The notes under the pieces are model-generated. The model had not been told where the DNA came from, searched no databases, and saw only the letters and a list, made by a program, of their open reading frames with translations. From the NCBI GenBank assembly GCA_934229335.1, contig CAKQDQ010000083.1, positions 1 through 10,915 on the forward strand: a DNA stretch of 10,915 bases. Direction: 5' to 3'. Shown here piece by piece: positions 1 to 7,524 of this stretch. The position numbers and the translations under genes are program-made. The stretch comes from an uncultured Prevotella sp. (lineage in GTDB: Bacteria; Bacteroidota; Bacteroidia; Bacteroidales; Bacteroidaceae). Position 1 is the first letter of the stretch. Each line of letters opens with the position of its first letter.

Positions 1-741
1 GTGATGTTGTGCCGTATAGGTTACCTTTTGCTAATGTTAAGCTCATGGTACCCCGATACTTACGATATAAACCATCAGTTTGGTTGTTACGATCACTTCT
101 TCGCCAGTTACGAGCAAGACCTCTTTGATATGCAACCTTCGCTGTGGTTCTCGCGCATTTTCAGTAGTGCCGTAGTGTCAGAACTGATGTATATGGGCTA
201 TGTGTCATACTATTTATTCTTCGTAGTCACGATAATCTACATCTTTTTCCGTGATTATCAGCAGGTGGAACGAGTGGCATACCTCGTCTTTGGCGGCTTC
301 TTCATCTGCTATGTGATATACCTCTTCTTGCCCGTTACAGGTCCGCAGTATTACTTTCTCGCCGCTGGTGTAGAGCGAATAGAGCAAGCTCATTTCCCCG
401 ATGTAGGTACATACTTCTCCCATTCCACAGAATGTCTGAAGGCCCCAGGTTGGGATGGCGGTCTATTTTATAACCTATGTATGATGGCTCACAGTGCAGG
501 CGAGCGACCAACAGCCGCTTTTCCCTCCAGTCATGTAGCCATTGCGACGCTCGTAATGATAATAGTCGGTAGAATGAGAATGTGGAAATACCTTATGTTT
601 CTTGCCATTCCGTACATCTTCTTGTGCCTTTCTACAGTATACATTATGGCACATTACGCCATAGACGCACTTGCAGGACTTGCTACAGGCTTTGCTCTCT
701 TCTTGCTACTTGGTGGACTAAAACTACGCAAGGCAGCATAA
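1..741 (+). CDS. PAP2-superfamily membrane phosphatase/phosphotransferase (5' end missing)
   Basis: This frame is open from the first base to a TAA at 739-741, so the true start probably lies before the window; 246 residues are visible. The protein is very hydrophobic, with likely membrane segments near residues 65-83, 90-112, 195-212 and 223-240. Two PAP2 active-site motifs are visible. PSSH is at residues 175-178 (H178 the likely general acid), and S-T-V-Y-x3-H-Y-x2-D-x3-G is at 211-226 (H218 the likely nucleophile, D222 its partner). The classical first motif KxxxxxxRP is not obvious, as in the inositolphosphotransferase-like (Aur1/PAP2_3) branch. Members dephosphorylate lipid phosphates or move phospho-headgroups at the membrane. 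The substrate cannot be read from sequence; inositol- or sphingolipid-related chemistry is a guess from the branch. It runs codirectionally with the regulator at 865, but that gene has its own promoter. Confidence 0.85.
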   Translation: MMLCRIGYLLLMLSSWYPDTYDINHQFGCYDHFFASYEQDLFDMQPSLWFSRIFSSAVVSELMYMGYVSYYLFFVVTIIYIFFRDYQQVERVAYLVFGGFFICYVIYLFLPVTGPQYYFLAAGVERIEQAHFPDVGTYFSHSTECLKAPGWDGGLFYNLCMMAHSAGERPTAAFPSSHVAIATLVMIIVGRMRMWKYLMFLAIPYIFLCLSTVYIMAHYAIDALAGLATGFALFLLLGGLKLRKAA

Positions 742-789
742 AAATTCAGTGTTAACGTAGGTTAAATGCAGTGATTATTTCCGTTTTCT

Positions 790-821
790 TTTGCTAAATT
801 CCGTTTTTCTGTATATCTTTG
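790..821 (+). promoter_or_regulatory. Bacteroidetes-type promoter for the response regulator
   Basis: TTTG at 790-793 and TATCTTTG at 814-821 are separated by exactly 20 bp. This matches the known primary-sigma promoter of Bacteroidetes (-33 TTTG, -7 TAnnTTTG). It predicts a leader of roughly 35 nt before the ATG at 865. It indicates that the regulator is transcribed separately from the PAP2 gene. Confidence 0.75.
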
Positions 822-864
822 CATCAATATTAAAGATTGTTATTGTACTAAGATTTAACGATTT

Positions 865-1476
865 ATGATTGACAGGGTAAAGGAACAGGCATACATCCTC
901 TTGGATTCCATCTTGGATAAAGCCCGCAGCATGAAGCAAACACAAAATGAAGATGAACGAAAAACACTACTTGAAGGGATTGAACAAGACTGCTTTCAGG
1001 CACGAACGCTAATAAAAGACCTATCGTTCGTTTACAGTAATGAATGTAACGGTGAGACGAAAGGCGTTGAAGTGGCATCGAAAGCACAGATGTCAGATGC
1101 TCCTACACGGTCGAACGGCAAGAAATACGTTCTTATCGCAGAAGATGTAGATTGTAACTATCTTCTCGCTTCATTGGTATTAAAGAAGAATTACCGTGTA
1201 GAACGAGCCAGAAATGGTCGTGAGGCAGTAGAGATGGTTGCGAGAGAGCGTCCTGATATCGTTTTGATGGACATTAAAATGCCTGTCATGGACGGTTATG
1301 AGGCTTGCGAAAAGCTGAAGGCTATGGACCCAACGCTACCTGTTATCGCGGTGACAGCGTATACACAGATGGAAGAAGAGGCTAACATCATGAAGAGAGG
1401 TTTCGACGGTTTCCTTCCTAAACCTATTAATCTTGGTGCCTTTACCAGATTGGTAGCTGACAAGTTAGCTGTCTAA
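865..1476 (+). CDS. Receiver-only response regulator with helical N-terminal extension
   Basis: The 203-residue product ends in a CheY-like receiver domain, about residues 86-203. The phosphorylation site is complete: acidic pair E93-D94, phosphoacceptor D136 in VLMDIKMPVMDG, T164 in VTAYT, and K186 in LPKP. No DNA-binding or enzymatic output domain follows; the protein stops shortly after the last receiver helix. Residues 1-70 are charged and predicted helical. The stretch around residues 36-60 resembles the second helix of a histidine-kinase dimerisation domain, but no phosphorylatable HExR motif is present. The receiver is of the kind found at the C-terminus of hybrid kinases, so the gene may be a phosphorelay intermediate or a shortened hybrid kinase. 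The ATG at 865 lies just downstream of a good promoter, which supports this start. No partner kinase is adjacent; the nearest is at 8256. Confidence 0.88.
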   Translation: MIDRVKEQAYILLDSILDKARSMKQTQNEDERKTLLEGIEQDCFQARTLIKDLSFVYSNECNGETKGVEVASKAQMSDAPTRSNGKKYVLIAEDVDCNYLLASLVLKKNYRVERARNGREAVEMVARERPDIVLMDIKMPVMDGYEACEKLKAMDPTLPVIAVTAYTQMEEEANIMKRGFDGFLPKPINLGAFTRLVADKLAV

Positions 1477-1498
1477 ACTCTATCTTTTAGGATATTAG

Positions 1499-1738
1499 AA
1501 GATATATATACGAGTACGAAATAATATCCATAAGAACACGGAAAATATCTATAAGAGTACGGGAAGATATATATACGAGTACGAAATAATATTCATAAGA
1601 ACACGGAAAATATCTATAAGAGTACGGGAAGATATATATACGAGTACGAAATAATGTCCGTAAGAACACGAAAAAACATCTATTAGGGTACAAAAGAGAA
1701 TTTATTAGGACAGTAAGAAATATCTTTCGAGATAAGCA
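1499..1738. repeat. 65-bp tandem repeat built from 21-22 bp subrepeats
   Basis: Units at 1499-1563 and 1564-1628 differ at one base in 65. A third unit at 1629-1693 begins identically for 21 bases and then drifts. Each unit splits into three related subunits of 21, 22 and 22 bp sharing a pattern close to TATCTATAAGAGTACGG. Still weaker copies run on to about 1738. The array lies wholly in the gap between two convergent genes. A frame is open through it on the minus strand, but 65 is not a multiple of three, so the unit cannot encode a repeated peptide. There are no spacers, so it is not a CRISPR array. Confidence 0.9.
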
Positions 1739-1746
1739 ATAATAGT

Positions 1747-1811
1747 GAGAGTCCTGCAAGTGCGATGTAAGTGGTGTATCGTTTCACCGTCATCGTGCTT
1801 GCAGGACTCTC
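1747..1811. terminator. Long hairpin between convergent genes, possible bidirectional terminator
   Basis: A perfect 14-bp inverted repeat (1747-1760 with 1798-1811) continues inward through two mismatches and five further pairs, then a small GGTG/CACC pairing near the loop, giving a 65-nt hairpin. It lies 270 bp past the regulator stop and 58 bp past the methyltransferase stop. That suits termination of the suf operon from the minus strand. However, the U-tract is poor on both sides, so it may instead be an RNA-stability structure or a repeat element. Confidence 0.45.
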
Positions 1812-1869
1812 TTGTTGTATCTTCAGTTAATGTATATGTTATGCCTTATCAGTATCAGTAACAACGTCT

Positions 1870-2472
1870 TTAGCCTTTATAGCGTTCAGCAAAGTGCCAT
1901 ATAATGATGCCCCCAGTAATGGAAACGTTTAGCGAATGTTTCGTGCCATACTGCGGTATCTCCAGACATCCGTCACAGATGTCGACCACTTCTTGGTGCA
2001 CCCCCTTCACCTCGTTGCCTAAGACAACGGCATATCCTCCCGTGTTACCGTCTTCGTTCCATTGTGGAGAGAAGTCGCCTAACATGGTAGAGCCATGTAC
2101 TTGTTCCACAGCCAACACGTTGAAACCGTTGTTTTTTGCCGTTTTTACCGCTTCTTCCGCTGTTTTGAAGTAACGCCATTCTACGCTTTCTTCCGCTCCT
2201 AAAGCCGTCTTGTGAATTTCTTGCGTTGCCTTCAGCGTGCAATCACGTATTATTGTGCCTTCAGCATCTTTCACAACGTCAGGCGTTGCGGTGATACCGC
2301 ACAGGTATATTGCCTTAACCCTAAAGGCATCCGCTGTTCTGAATATGGAACCGACATTATACAGTGACCTCACATCATCGAGAATCACAATCAGCGGCAT
2401 CTTCTTCACCTTGTGAAACTCATCAACCGTGAGTCGGTTCATTTCGAGAATAGTAGTTTTTTTCATTGTCAT
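1870..2472 (-). CDS. SpoU/TrmH-family RNA 2'-O-methyltransferase
   Basis: The 200-residue product carries the three motifs of the SPOUT class that transfers a methyl group from S-adenosylmethionine to ribose in tRNA or rRNA. Motif 1 is at residues 31-50, with N39 and R45 in NVGSIFRTADAF. Motif 2 is VVLGNEVKGV with N153 and E154. Motif 3 is SLNVS at 180-184, part of the trefoil-knot cofactor site. The protein is short, essentially the catalytic domain with a brief N-terminal arm, so the exact target nucleotide cannot be assigned. It begins 21 nt after sufS on the same strand and is very probably the last gene of the suf transcript. Two starts are possible, at 2472 (MTMKK) and 2466 (MKK); neither has a clear Shine-Dalgarno sequence, and the longer one is used here. 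Confidence 0.9.
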   Translation of the reverse strand: MTMKKTTILEMNRLTVDEFHKVKKMPLIVILDDVRSLYNVGSIFRTADAFRVKAIYLCGITATPDVVKDAEGTIIRDCTLKATQEIHKTALGAEESVEWRYFKTAEEAVKTAKNNGFNVLAVEQVHGSTMLGDFSPQWNEDGNTGGYAVVLGNEVKGVHQEVVDICDGCLEIPQYGTKHSLNVSITGGIIIWHFAERYKG

Positions 2473-2493
2473 TATAAGTACTTCCGTCCTTGT

Positions 2494-3738
2494 TTAGAAC
2501 ATCGTAACAATTCTCTTAATGCCCGCTACCAGTGCGTCAATCTCCTCCTTAGTATTATATACCGCTAACGAAGCGCGCACAGTGCCCTGTATGTTGTATC
2601 TTCTCATCAACGGTTCGGCACAGTGATGACCAGTTCTTACAGCTATTCCGAGGCGGTCGAGCAGTGTGCCCATGTCGAGATGATGTATGAAATGTTCGCT
2701 TTTTCCACCATTTTCCTTCACGAGGAAGCTGATGACAGCGTCGCGTTTAGTAGCGTCTAACGGTCCGAAGATAGTCATCCCCGGTATTGTCTGCATCTGT
2801 TCGAGAGCATATCGTGTCAGTTCACGTTCATGAGCCTCTATATTCTCCATGCCAATTCGCTCCATATAGTCTATCGCCGTAGCGAGACCGTGAGTTGCAA
2901 CATAGTCAGGAGTGCCAGCTTCAAACTTCAATGGCAGTTCAGCGAAAGTCGTTTTCTCGAACGATACAGTGCCAATCATATCGCCACCCCCCTGATATGG
3001 CGGCATCTCCTCAAGGAATTTCTCCTTTCCATAGAGTACGCCTATGCCCGTAGGCCCATACATTTTGTGGCTTGAGAAAGCGTAAAAGTCGCAGTCTAAG
3101 TCCTTCATGTCGACCTTAATGTGCGGTGTGCTCTGCGCTCCATCAATCATACATGGCACTCCGTGCTCATGAGCTATGCGTATAACGTCCTTAACAGGGT
3201 TAATAGTTCCAAGCACATTACCGACGTATGCCACGCTCACCAACTTCGTCTTTTCGCTGAAAAGTGCCTTATAAGCCTCCATATCGAGCAGTCCCTCGTC
3301 GGTAATAGGAATTACCTTGAGCACAATGCCCTTGCGTTGTGCATGCAGCTGCCATGGCACAATGTTGGAATGGTGCTCCATAGTAGAGATGATAACCTCA
3401 TCCCCAGGTTTCATGTATGCTTCGCTAAAAGAGTAAGCTACGAGGTTAAGGCTCTCTGTAGTGCCTCTGGTGAATATAATCTCTCTTGTAGAGCCAGCGT
3501 TGATAAACTGCCTAACGCGTTCTCTTGCAGCCTCATGCAGGTCAGTAGCCTGTTGCGAGAGGTAGTGAACGCCGCGGTGTACGTTAGCGTTGACGTTAAG
3601 ATATTCCTCCCTCATGGCATCGAGCACACAGAGAGGCTTCTGCGTAGTAGCACCATTGTCAAGGTATACGAGAGGGTATTTGTCGTAAATCTTACGTGAT
3701 AGTATAGGGAAGTCGTTTCTAATAGCCTGTATATCCAT
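2494..3738 (-). CDS. sufS: SufS group II cysteine desulfurase
   Basis: This cytoplasmic PLP enzyme converts cysteine to alanine and holds the released sulfur as a persulfide for iron-sulfur cluster assembly. It is 414 residues long, close to the usual 406. The PLP-binding lysine is K225 in SSHKMYGPTG. D199 and Q202 of MIDGAQ fit the cofactor-contacting positions. The persulfide cysteine is C373 in RTGHHCAEP. The short loop around that cysteine and the GGGDMI motif are typical of the SufS rather than the IscS/NifS type. It follows sufD after a 111-nt spacer with a tandem repeat and precedes the methyltransferase by 21 nt. No SufE or SufU sulfur acceptor is encoded in the window, so the partner must lie elsewhere. 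Confidence 0.96.
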   Translation of the reverse strand: MDIQAIRNDFPILSRKIYDKYPLVYLDNGATTQKPLCVLDAMREEYLNVNANVHRGVHYLSQQATDLHEAARERVRQFINAGSTREIIFTRGTTESLNLVAYSFSEAYMKPGDEVIISTMEHHSNIVPWQLHAQRKGIVLKVIPITDEGLLDMEAYKALFSEKTKLVSVAYVGNVLGTINPVKDVIRIAHEHGVPCMIDGAQSTPHIKVDMKDLDCDFYAFSSHKMYGPTGIGVLYGKEKFLEEMPPYQGGGDMIGTVSFEKTTFAELPLKFEAGTPDYVATHGLATAIDYMERIGMENIEAHERELTRYALEQMQTIPGMTIFGPLDATKRDAVISFLVKENGGKSEHFIHHLDMGTLLDRLGIAVRTGHHCAEPLMRRYNIQGTVRASLAVYNTKEEIDALVAGIKRIVTMF

Positions 3739-3753
3739 GTTAGTGTTGATATT

Positions 3754-3841
3754 TTAATGAAACGATAGGCGTAAAAACGCCATCGCACGAGGATATGTTA
3801 ATGAAGCGTTGTGCGTAAAACCGCCATCGCACGGGGGTGTG
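3754..3841. repeat. Two-copy 44-bp tandem repeat with hairpins in the sufD-sufS spacer
   Basis: Bases 3754-3797 and 3798-3841 are adjacent direct copies, 36 of 44 positions identical by eye. Each copy can fold, with different pairings. The sufS-proximal copy uses GGCGT/ACGCC (3768-3772 with 3777-3781) extended by CGAT/ATCG around one bulge. The other uses GTGCG/CGCAC (3811-3815 with 3828-3832). They would sit in the mRNA just before the sufS start and could act on processing or local stability. Confidence 0.8.
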
Positions 3842-3849
3842 TATCGTTC

Positions 3850-5115
3850 TTACTTGCAGATTTTGCAGGTGCCGCAGCGTTCCTCCTTTGACAGTCTCTT
3901 GTCTACAAGGATGTGTAGACGGTCTCTGAAAGAATCCCATCTTATCTCGTCCACTACCTGCGTGATAAAGGCATTCTTGAGCATAGTCCTTGCCGTTTCG
4001 AGTGGGATACCACGTTGCTGCATATAGAACAGTGCCGTCTCGTCCATCACACCGACAGTAGATCCGTGTGCACATTTAACGTCGTCAGCGTAAATCTCCA
4101 GCATAGGCTGTGTGTACATCTTAGCGTCAGACGATGCGCACATATTGTTGTTAGTCTCCTGTGAAGACGTCTGCTGTGCGTTTTCGCGCACCATAATCTT
4201 ACCAGCGAATCCACCAACAGCTTCATCGTCAATGACATATTTGTAAAGTTCGTTAGATGTGCATTGCGCTACCTGATGGTCTATAAGCGTGTTGTTGTCA
4301 ACATGTTGGTTATGGTCGGCGATAATTGCGCCGTTCAGTGTCACTTCAGAGTTAGTGCCTTGCAGGTATACGTCGATGCCATTGCGCGTCACACCGTTAG
4401 AGAGCGTGATGTTGTTGTGGCGTATAGAGACATCTCTTCCCGTCTTTATGTATAGGTTGCTGAAGCGGTTGCACTTCTCGTGTGTCTCTTCCAGCTCATA
4501 CATATCAAGGTGTGCGCCGTCTTTTGCAACCACTTCCACCACCTGTAGCGACAGAAAGTTATGGTCGTCCTTTACGTGGTCCACAAAGAAAACGGTAGCT
4601 TCAGAGCACTCCTCCATAATAACAAGCACACGCCTAACAATCATAGTGTCTTGCATACCAGAGAGAATATTCTCTATTCTTATTGGTGCTTCCGCCTTAG
4701 TGTTCTTTGGAACGTATATCAACAGGGCGTCGTGTGCCAATGCAGTGTTAAGAGCCGTCAGAGCATCCTCCTTATATTCTCCTCGTAGCGAAGCGATGTT
4801 GGTAGGTTTTCCGTCAGCAGTAACGGCAGAATCCACCACCTTATTATAATATGGAGTAATGTCAATAGGTGCCTCCTTCATAGAGTAAACGTAAGGCACG
4901 TCCTTTATAGTTATAGGTGCGAGAGATAGACCGTAGTTAGGTGCGAAAGCCTTTTCTACGTCAGTGTAGCGGTATCGCTCCACCTTCTTCGTTGGCAGTC
5001 CGAGCCTTTTGAACGTCTCCATGGCATTGTCGCGTTGGTCGTTCAATGCTTTGCATGACTGTTGCTGCAGCAATTCTTTTACTTCGTCGTAAAGTTCTGT
5101 ATATTGGTTTTGCAT
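3850..5115 (-). CDS. sufD: SufD, Fe-S scaffold complex subunit
   Basis: SufD pairs with SufB and two SufC ATPases to form the SufBC2D scaffold. The 421-residue protein has the family layout: a helical N-terminus (about 1-90), a beta-helix core, and a conserved C-terminal SufC-contacting region. The signature block QTSSQETNNN leads into KCAHGSTVG, where C348 and H350 match the conserved interface residues (H360 in the E. coli protein). An unusual feature is the last eight residues, which contain C414, C417 and C420 in a CxxCxxC arrangement, a possible metal- or sulfur-binding tail. The gene follows sufC after 98 nt and precedes sufS after 111 nt. The start is the first ATG in frame with the family N-terminus; no Shine-Dalgarno sequence is evident. 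Confidence 0.95.
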   Translation of the reverse strand: MQNQYTELYDEVKELLQQQSCKALNDQRDNAMETFKRLGLPTKKVERYRYTDVEKAFAPNYGLSLAPITIKDVPYVYSMKEAPIDITPYYNKVVDSAVTADGKPTNIASLRGEYKEDALTALNTALAHDALLIYVPKNTKAEAPIRIENILSGMQDTMIVRRVLVIMEECSEATVFFVDHVKDDHNFLSLQVVEVVAKDGAHLDMYELEETHEKCNRFSNLYIKTGRDVSIRHNNITLSNGVTRNGIDVYLQGTNSEVTLNGAIIADHNQHVDNNTLIDHQVAQCTSNELYKYVIDDEAVGGFAGKIMVRENAQQTSSQETNNNMCASSDAKMYTQPMLEIYADDVKCAHGSTVGVMDETALFYMQQRGIPLETARTMLKNAFITQVVDEIRWDSFRDRLHILVDKRLSKEERCGTCKICK

Positions 5116-5155
5116 GAGATGAAGTCTTTTAGGAGTTGATATAGTTGGGAAGTGC

Positions 5156-5202
5156 GAACTAATCGGTGTTAGTTCTATTTTGTGCGCTAAGTATTCTTAG
5201 CG
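5156..5202. other. Two hairpins in the sufC-sufD spacer
   Basis: Bases 5156-5162 (GAACTAA) pair perfectly with 5169-5175 around a 6-base loop. Bases 5185-5191 (CGCTAAG) pair perfectly with 5196-5202 around a 4-base loop. Both would form in the suf mRNA between the sufC stop and the sufD start. Neither is followed by a U-tract, so internal processing or stabilising stem-loops are likelier than terminators. Confidence 0.6.
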
Positions 5203-5213
5203 TGTCATTATTT

Positions 5214-5969
5214 CTATTGTATTCCCAAGCTTTCCTTAATCCAGTCGAATCCTTCTTCCTCAATTCTCTCAGCGAGGTCCGCCTTACCCGTCATCACCAC
5301 CTTACCGTCGATGAGGACGTGCACGATGTCGGGTTTGATGTATTCCAGCATACGCTGATAGTGCGTTATTATCATTGCGCTTGTTTTCTCCGTGCGCAGT
5401 TTGTTGAATCCAGTAGCCACGATGCGCAGTGCGTCTACGTCGAGACCAGAGTCTGTCTCATCGAGAATACAGAATGTAGGTTCGAGCATAGCCATCTGGA
5501 ATATTTCGTTACGTTTCTTCTCTCCTCCAGAGAATCCCTCGTTAACCGAGCGGTTCATGAGTTTCTTGTCAATCTCAACAAGTTCTCTTTTCTCCTTCAT
5601 CAGTTTAATGAAGTCCGCCGCTTTCAGTGGTTCGAGTCCCTTTGCCTTACGACGTGCGTTGACGGCAGCCTTGATAAAGTTAGTCATAGACACCCCAGGT
5701 ATCTCTACAGGTGCCTGAAACGACATAAAGATACCTTCGTTAGCTCTCTCGTCTGGCTTCATGGCGAGTAGGTCTTTACCATTGAATGTTATGGAGCCTT
5801 CGGTGACTTCGTATGCGGGATTGCCTACGATGACGTTGCTGAGTGTAGACTTTCCTGCACCGTTGGTGCCCATCAGCGCATGAATCTCACCGTCGTTGAT
5901 GGTGAGGTCTATGCCTTTAAGTATTTCTTTGCCGTCAACAGCGGCGTGGAGGTTTTTTATTTCGAGCAT
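5214..5969 (-). CDS. sufC: SufC, Fe-S assembly ABC-type ATPase
   Basis: SufC hydrolyses ATP to drive conformational change in the SufBC2D scaffold and is soluble rather than a transporter subunit. The 251-residue length matches the family. The Walker A motif GTNGAGKST is at residues 34-42 with K40, the ABC signature SGGEKKRNE starts at residue 147, and Walker B CILDETDSGLD has D170 and E171. The ITHYQRML block further on supplies the switch histidine. KKRNE after SGG and ETDSGLD are SufC hallmarks that separate it from transporter ATPases. T35 stands where many family members have proline. The ATG follows an A-rich leader without a Shine-Dalgarno sequence, common in this phylum. Confidence 0.97.
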   Translation of the reverse strand: MLEIKNLHAAVDGKEILKGIDLTINDGEIHALMGTNGAGKSTLSNVIVGNPAYEVTEGSITFNGKDLLAMKPDERANEGIFMSFQAPVEIPGVSMTNFIKAAVNARRKAKGLEPLKAADFIKLMKEKRELVEIDKKLMNRSVNEGFSGGEKKRNEIFQMAMLEPTFCILDETDSGLDVDALRIVATGFNKLRTEKTSAMIITHYQRMLEYIKPDIVHVLIDGKVVMTGKADLAERIEEEGFDWIKESLGIQ

Positions 5970-6015
5970 TTTTTATTGTTATTTTTGTTGTTATGTTGGG
6001 GAGATGGAGTTGACG

Positions 6016-6056
6016 ATGTCGTTAAAACGACATATCACACGGATGGTCGATGTGTG
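6016..6056. other. Hairpins in the sufB-sufC spacer
   Basis: Bases 6016-6022 (ATGTCGT) and 6027-6033 (ACGACAT) form a perfect 7-bp stem with a 4-base loop. Just before it in the transcript, CACAC at 6036-6040 can pair with GTGTG at 6052-6056. The stems lie immediately after the sufB stop on the minus strand. They resemble 3'-end protecting or cleavage-site structures between operon genes. Confidence 0.55.
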
Positions 6057-6057
6057 G

Positions 6058-7503
6058 TTATCCTACGCTACCTTCAAGGCTCACGCTGAGTAGCTTCTGC
6101 GCTTCAACGGCAAACTCCATTGGTAGTTTCTTCAGCACGTCCTTAGCATATCCGTTGACTATCAGCCCTACAGCGTCTTCTGTGCTTATGCCTCGCTGGT
6201 TGCAGTACAGCAGTTGCGCCTCAGAAATCTTAGACGTAGTAGCTTCATGTTCCACTACCGCCGACTTGTTGCGTATGTCCATATATGGGAAAGTGTGTGC
6301 GCCACATTGACTACCTAACAGCAGCGAGTCGCATGAAGAGTAGTTACGCGCTCCGTCAGCCTTTGACGTCGCACGTACCAGTCCGCGATACGAGTTCTGC
6401 GAATGACCCGCCGAGATACCTTTCGAGATGATAGTCGACTTAGTGTTCTTGCCCATGTGAATCATCTTCGTGCCAGTGTCAGCCTCCTGATAGTGGTTTG
6501 TCACCGCAACGCTGTAGAACTCCGCCTGACTGTTGTCGCCGCGGAGCACGCATGACGGATACTTCCATGTTATGGCAGAGCCTGTCTCTACCTGAGTCCA
6601 TGACAGTTTTGCACTTTCGCCACGCAGGTCTCCACGCTTCGTAACGAGGTTGTATACGCCGCCCTTGCCGTTTTCATCGCCTGGGTACCAGTTTTGCACT
6701 GTAGAGTACTTCACCTCCGCACGGTTCATGACCACAATCTCCACGATAGCAGCGTGTAGCTGGTTCTCATCGCGCATAGGAGCGGTGCACCCCTCAAGGT
6801 ATGACACGTAAGAATCGTCGTCGGCAATAATCAGCGTTCTCTCAAACTGTCCCGTTCCTGCCGCGTTGATGCGGAAGTAGCTTGACAGCTCCATAGGGCA
6901 GCGCACTCCCTTAGGTATGTATACGAACGAGCCATCAGAGAAGACGGCAGAGTTGAGAGCCGCGAAGAAGTTGTCGCGGTAAGGCACTACCGTGCCGAGA
7001 TATTCCCTGACGAGGTCAGGGTGTTCCTTTACCGCTTCGCCGATAGACATGAAGATAATGCCCTTCTCTTTCAGTTTATCCTTGTAAGTAGTCTTAACCG
7101 ACACAGAGTCCATGATGGCGTCTACAGCCACTCCGCTCAGAGCCAGTCGCTCCTCCAGTGGAATACCTAATTTGTCGAAAGTCTTTTCCAGCTCCGGGTC
7201 AATCTCTTTCGGTCCCTCTTTTTTCGCCAATGGGTCGGCGTAGTATGATATACCCTGATAGTCAATCTCTGGAAGCGACACGTGTCCCCAGTCAGGTTGC
7301 TTCATGGTCTGCCAGTGTCTGAACGCCTTTAGGCGGAACTCCAGCAGCCATTCAGGCTCCCCCTTCTTCTGTGAAATAAGGCGTACGATGTCTTCCGTCA
7401 GTCCTGTAGGAATGATGTCTGTGTGTACGTCTGTGGTGAAGCCATATTCATATTTTTGGTCTGTTACCCTGCGTACAAATTCGTTGTTGCTTTTTTCGCT
7501 CAT
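6058..7503 (-). CDS. sufB: SufB, Fe-S cluster scaffold subunit
   Basis: SufB is the scaffold subunit that receives sulfur and carries the nascent cluster in SufBC2D. The protein is 481 residues, close to the usual 480-495. Key positions are present: C239 in LEGCTAP (matching E. coli C254, the sulfur entry site), C391 in SSCDSLLLG (matching C405), and H419-E420 in VEHEATTS (matching H433-E434, proposed cluster or iron ligands). The start at 7503 (MSEKSNNEF) is chosen because it matches family N-termini and lies about 20 nt from a promoter. The same frame is open to 7638, but that extension would cover the promoter. It is the first gene of the suf operon. No SufA or SufT and no obvious IscR-type regulator is in the window. 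Confidence 0.97.
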   Translation of the reverse strand: MSEKSNNEFVRRVTDQKYEYGFTTDVHTDIIPTGLTEDIVRLISQKKGEPEWLLEFRLKAFRHWQTMKQPDWGHVSLPEIDYQGISYYADPLAKKEGPKEIDPELEKTFDKLGIPLEERLALSGVAVDAIMDSVSVKTTYKDKLKEKGIIFMSIGEAVKEHPDLVREYLGTVVPYRDNFFAALNSAVFSDGSFVYIPKGVRCPMELSSYFRINAAGTGQFERTLIIADDDSYVSYLEGCTAPMRDENQLHAAIVEIVVMNRAEVKYSTVQNWYPGDENGKGGVYNLVTKRGDLRGESAKLSWTQVETGSAITWKYPSCVLRGDNSQAEFYSVAVTNHYQEADTGTKMIHMGKNTKSTIISKGISAGHSQNSYRGLVRATSKADGARNYSSCDSLLLGSQCGAHTFPYMDIRNKSAVVEHEATTSKISEAQLLYCNQRGISTEDAVGLIVNGYAKDVLKKLPMEFAVEAQKLLSVSLEGSVG

Positions 7504-7524
7504 TATTATATTGAAAATTTGACG

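Noticed and set aside
1499..1738. Possible CRISPR array
   Set aside because: Units are directly adjacent with no unique spacers, the repeats are palindrome-free, and no cas genes are present.
1487..1759. 90-codon open frame on the minus strand through the tandem repeats
   Set aside because: The composition is set by the AT-rich repeat, and the 65-bp unit shifts frame at each copy, so no repeated peptide exists.
3121..3699. 192-codon plus-strand frame antisense to sufS
   Set aside because: It mirrors the conserved sufS codons and shows no domain; antisense shadow.
3740..4075. 111-codon minus-strand frame overlapping the sufD 3' end
   Set aside because: It lies out of frame over the conserved SufD C-terminus and across the tandem repeat; a shadow of sufD.
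5166..5771. 201-codon plus-strand frame antisense to sufC
   Set aside because: Antisense shadow of the conserved SufC ATPase, with no independent signals.
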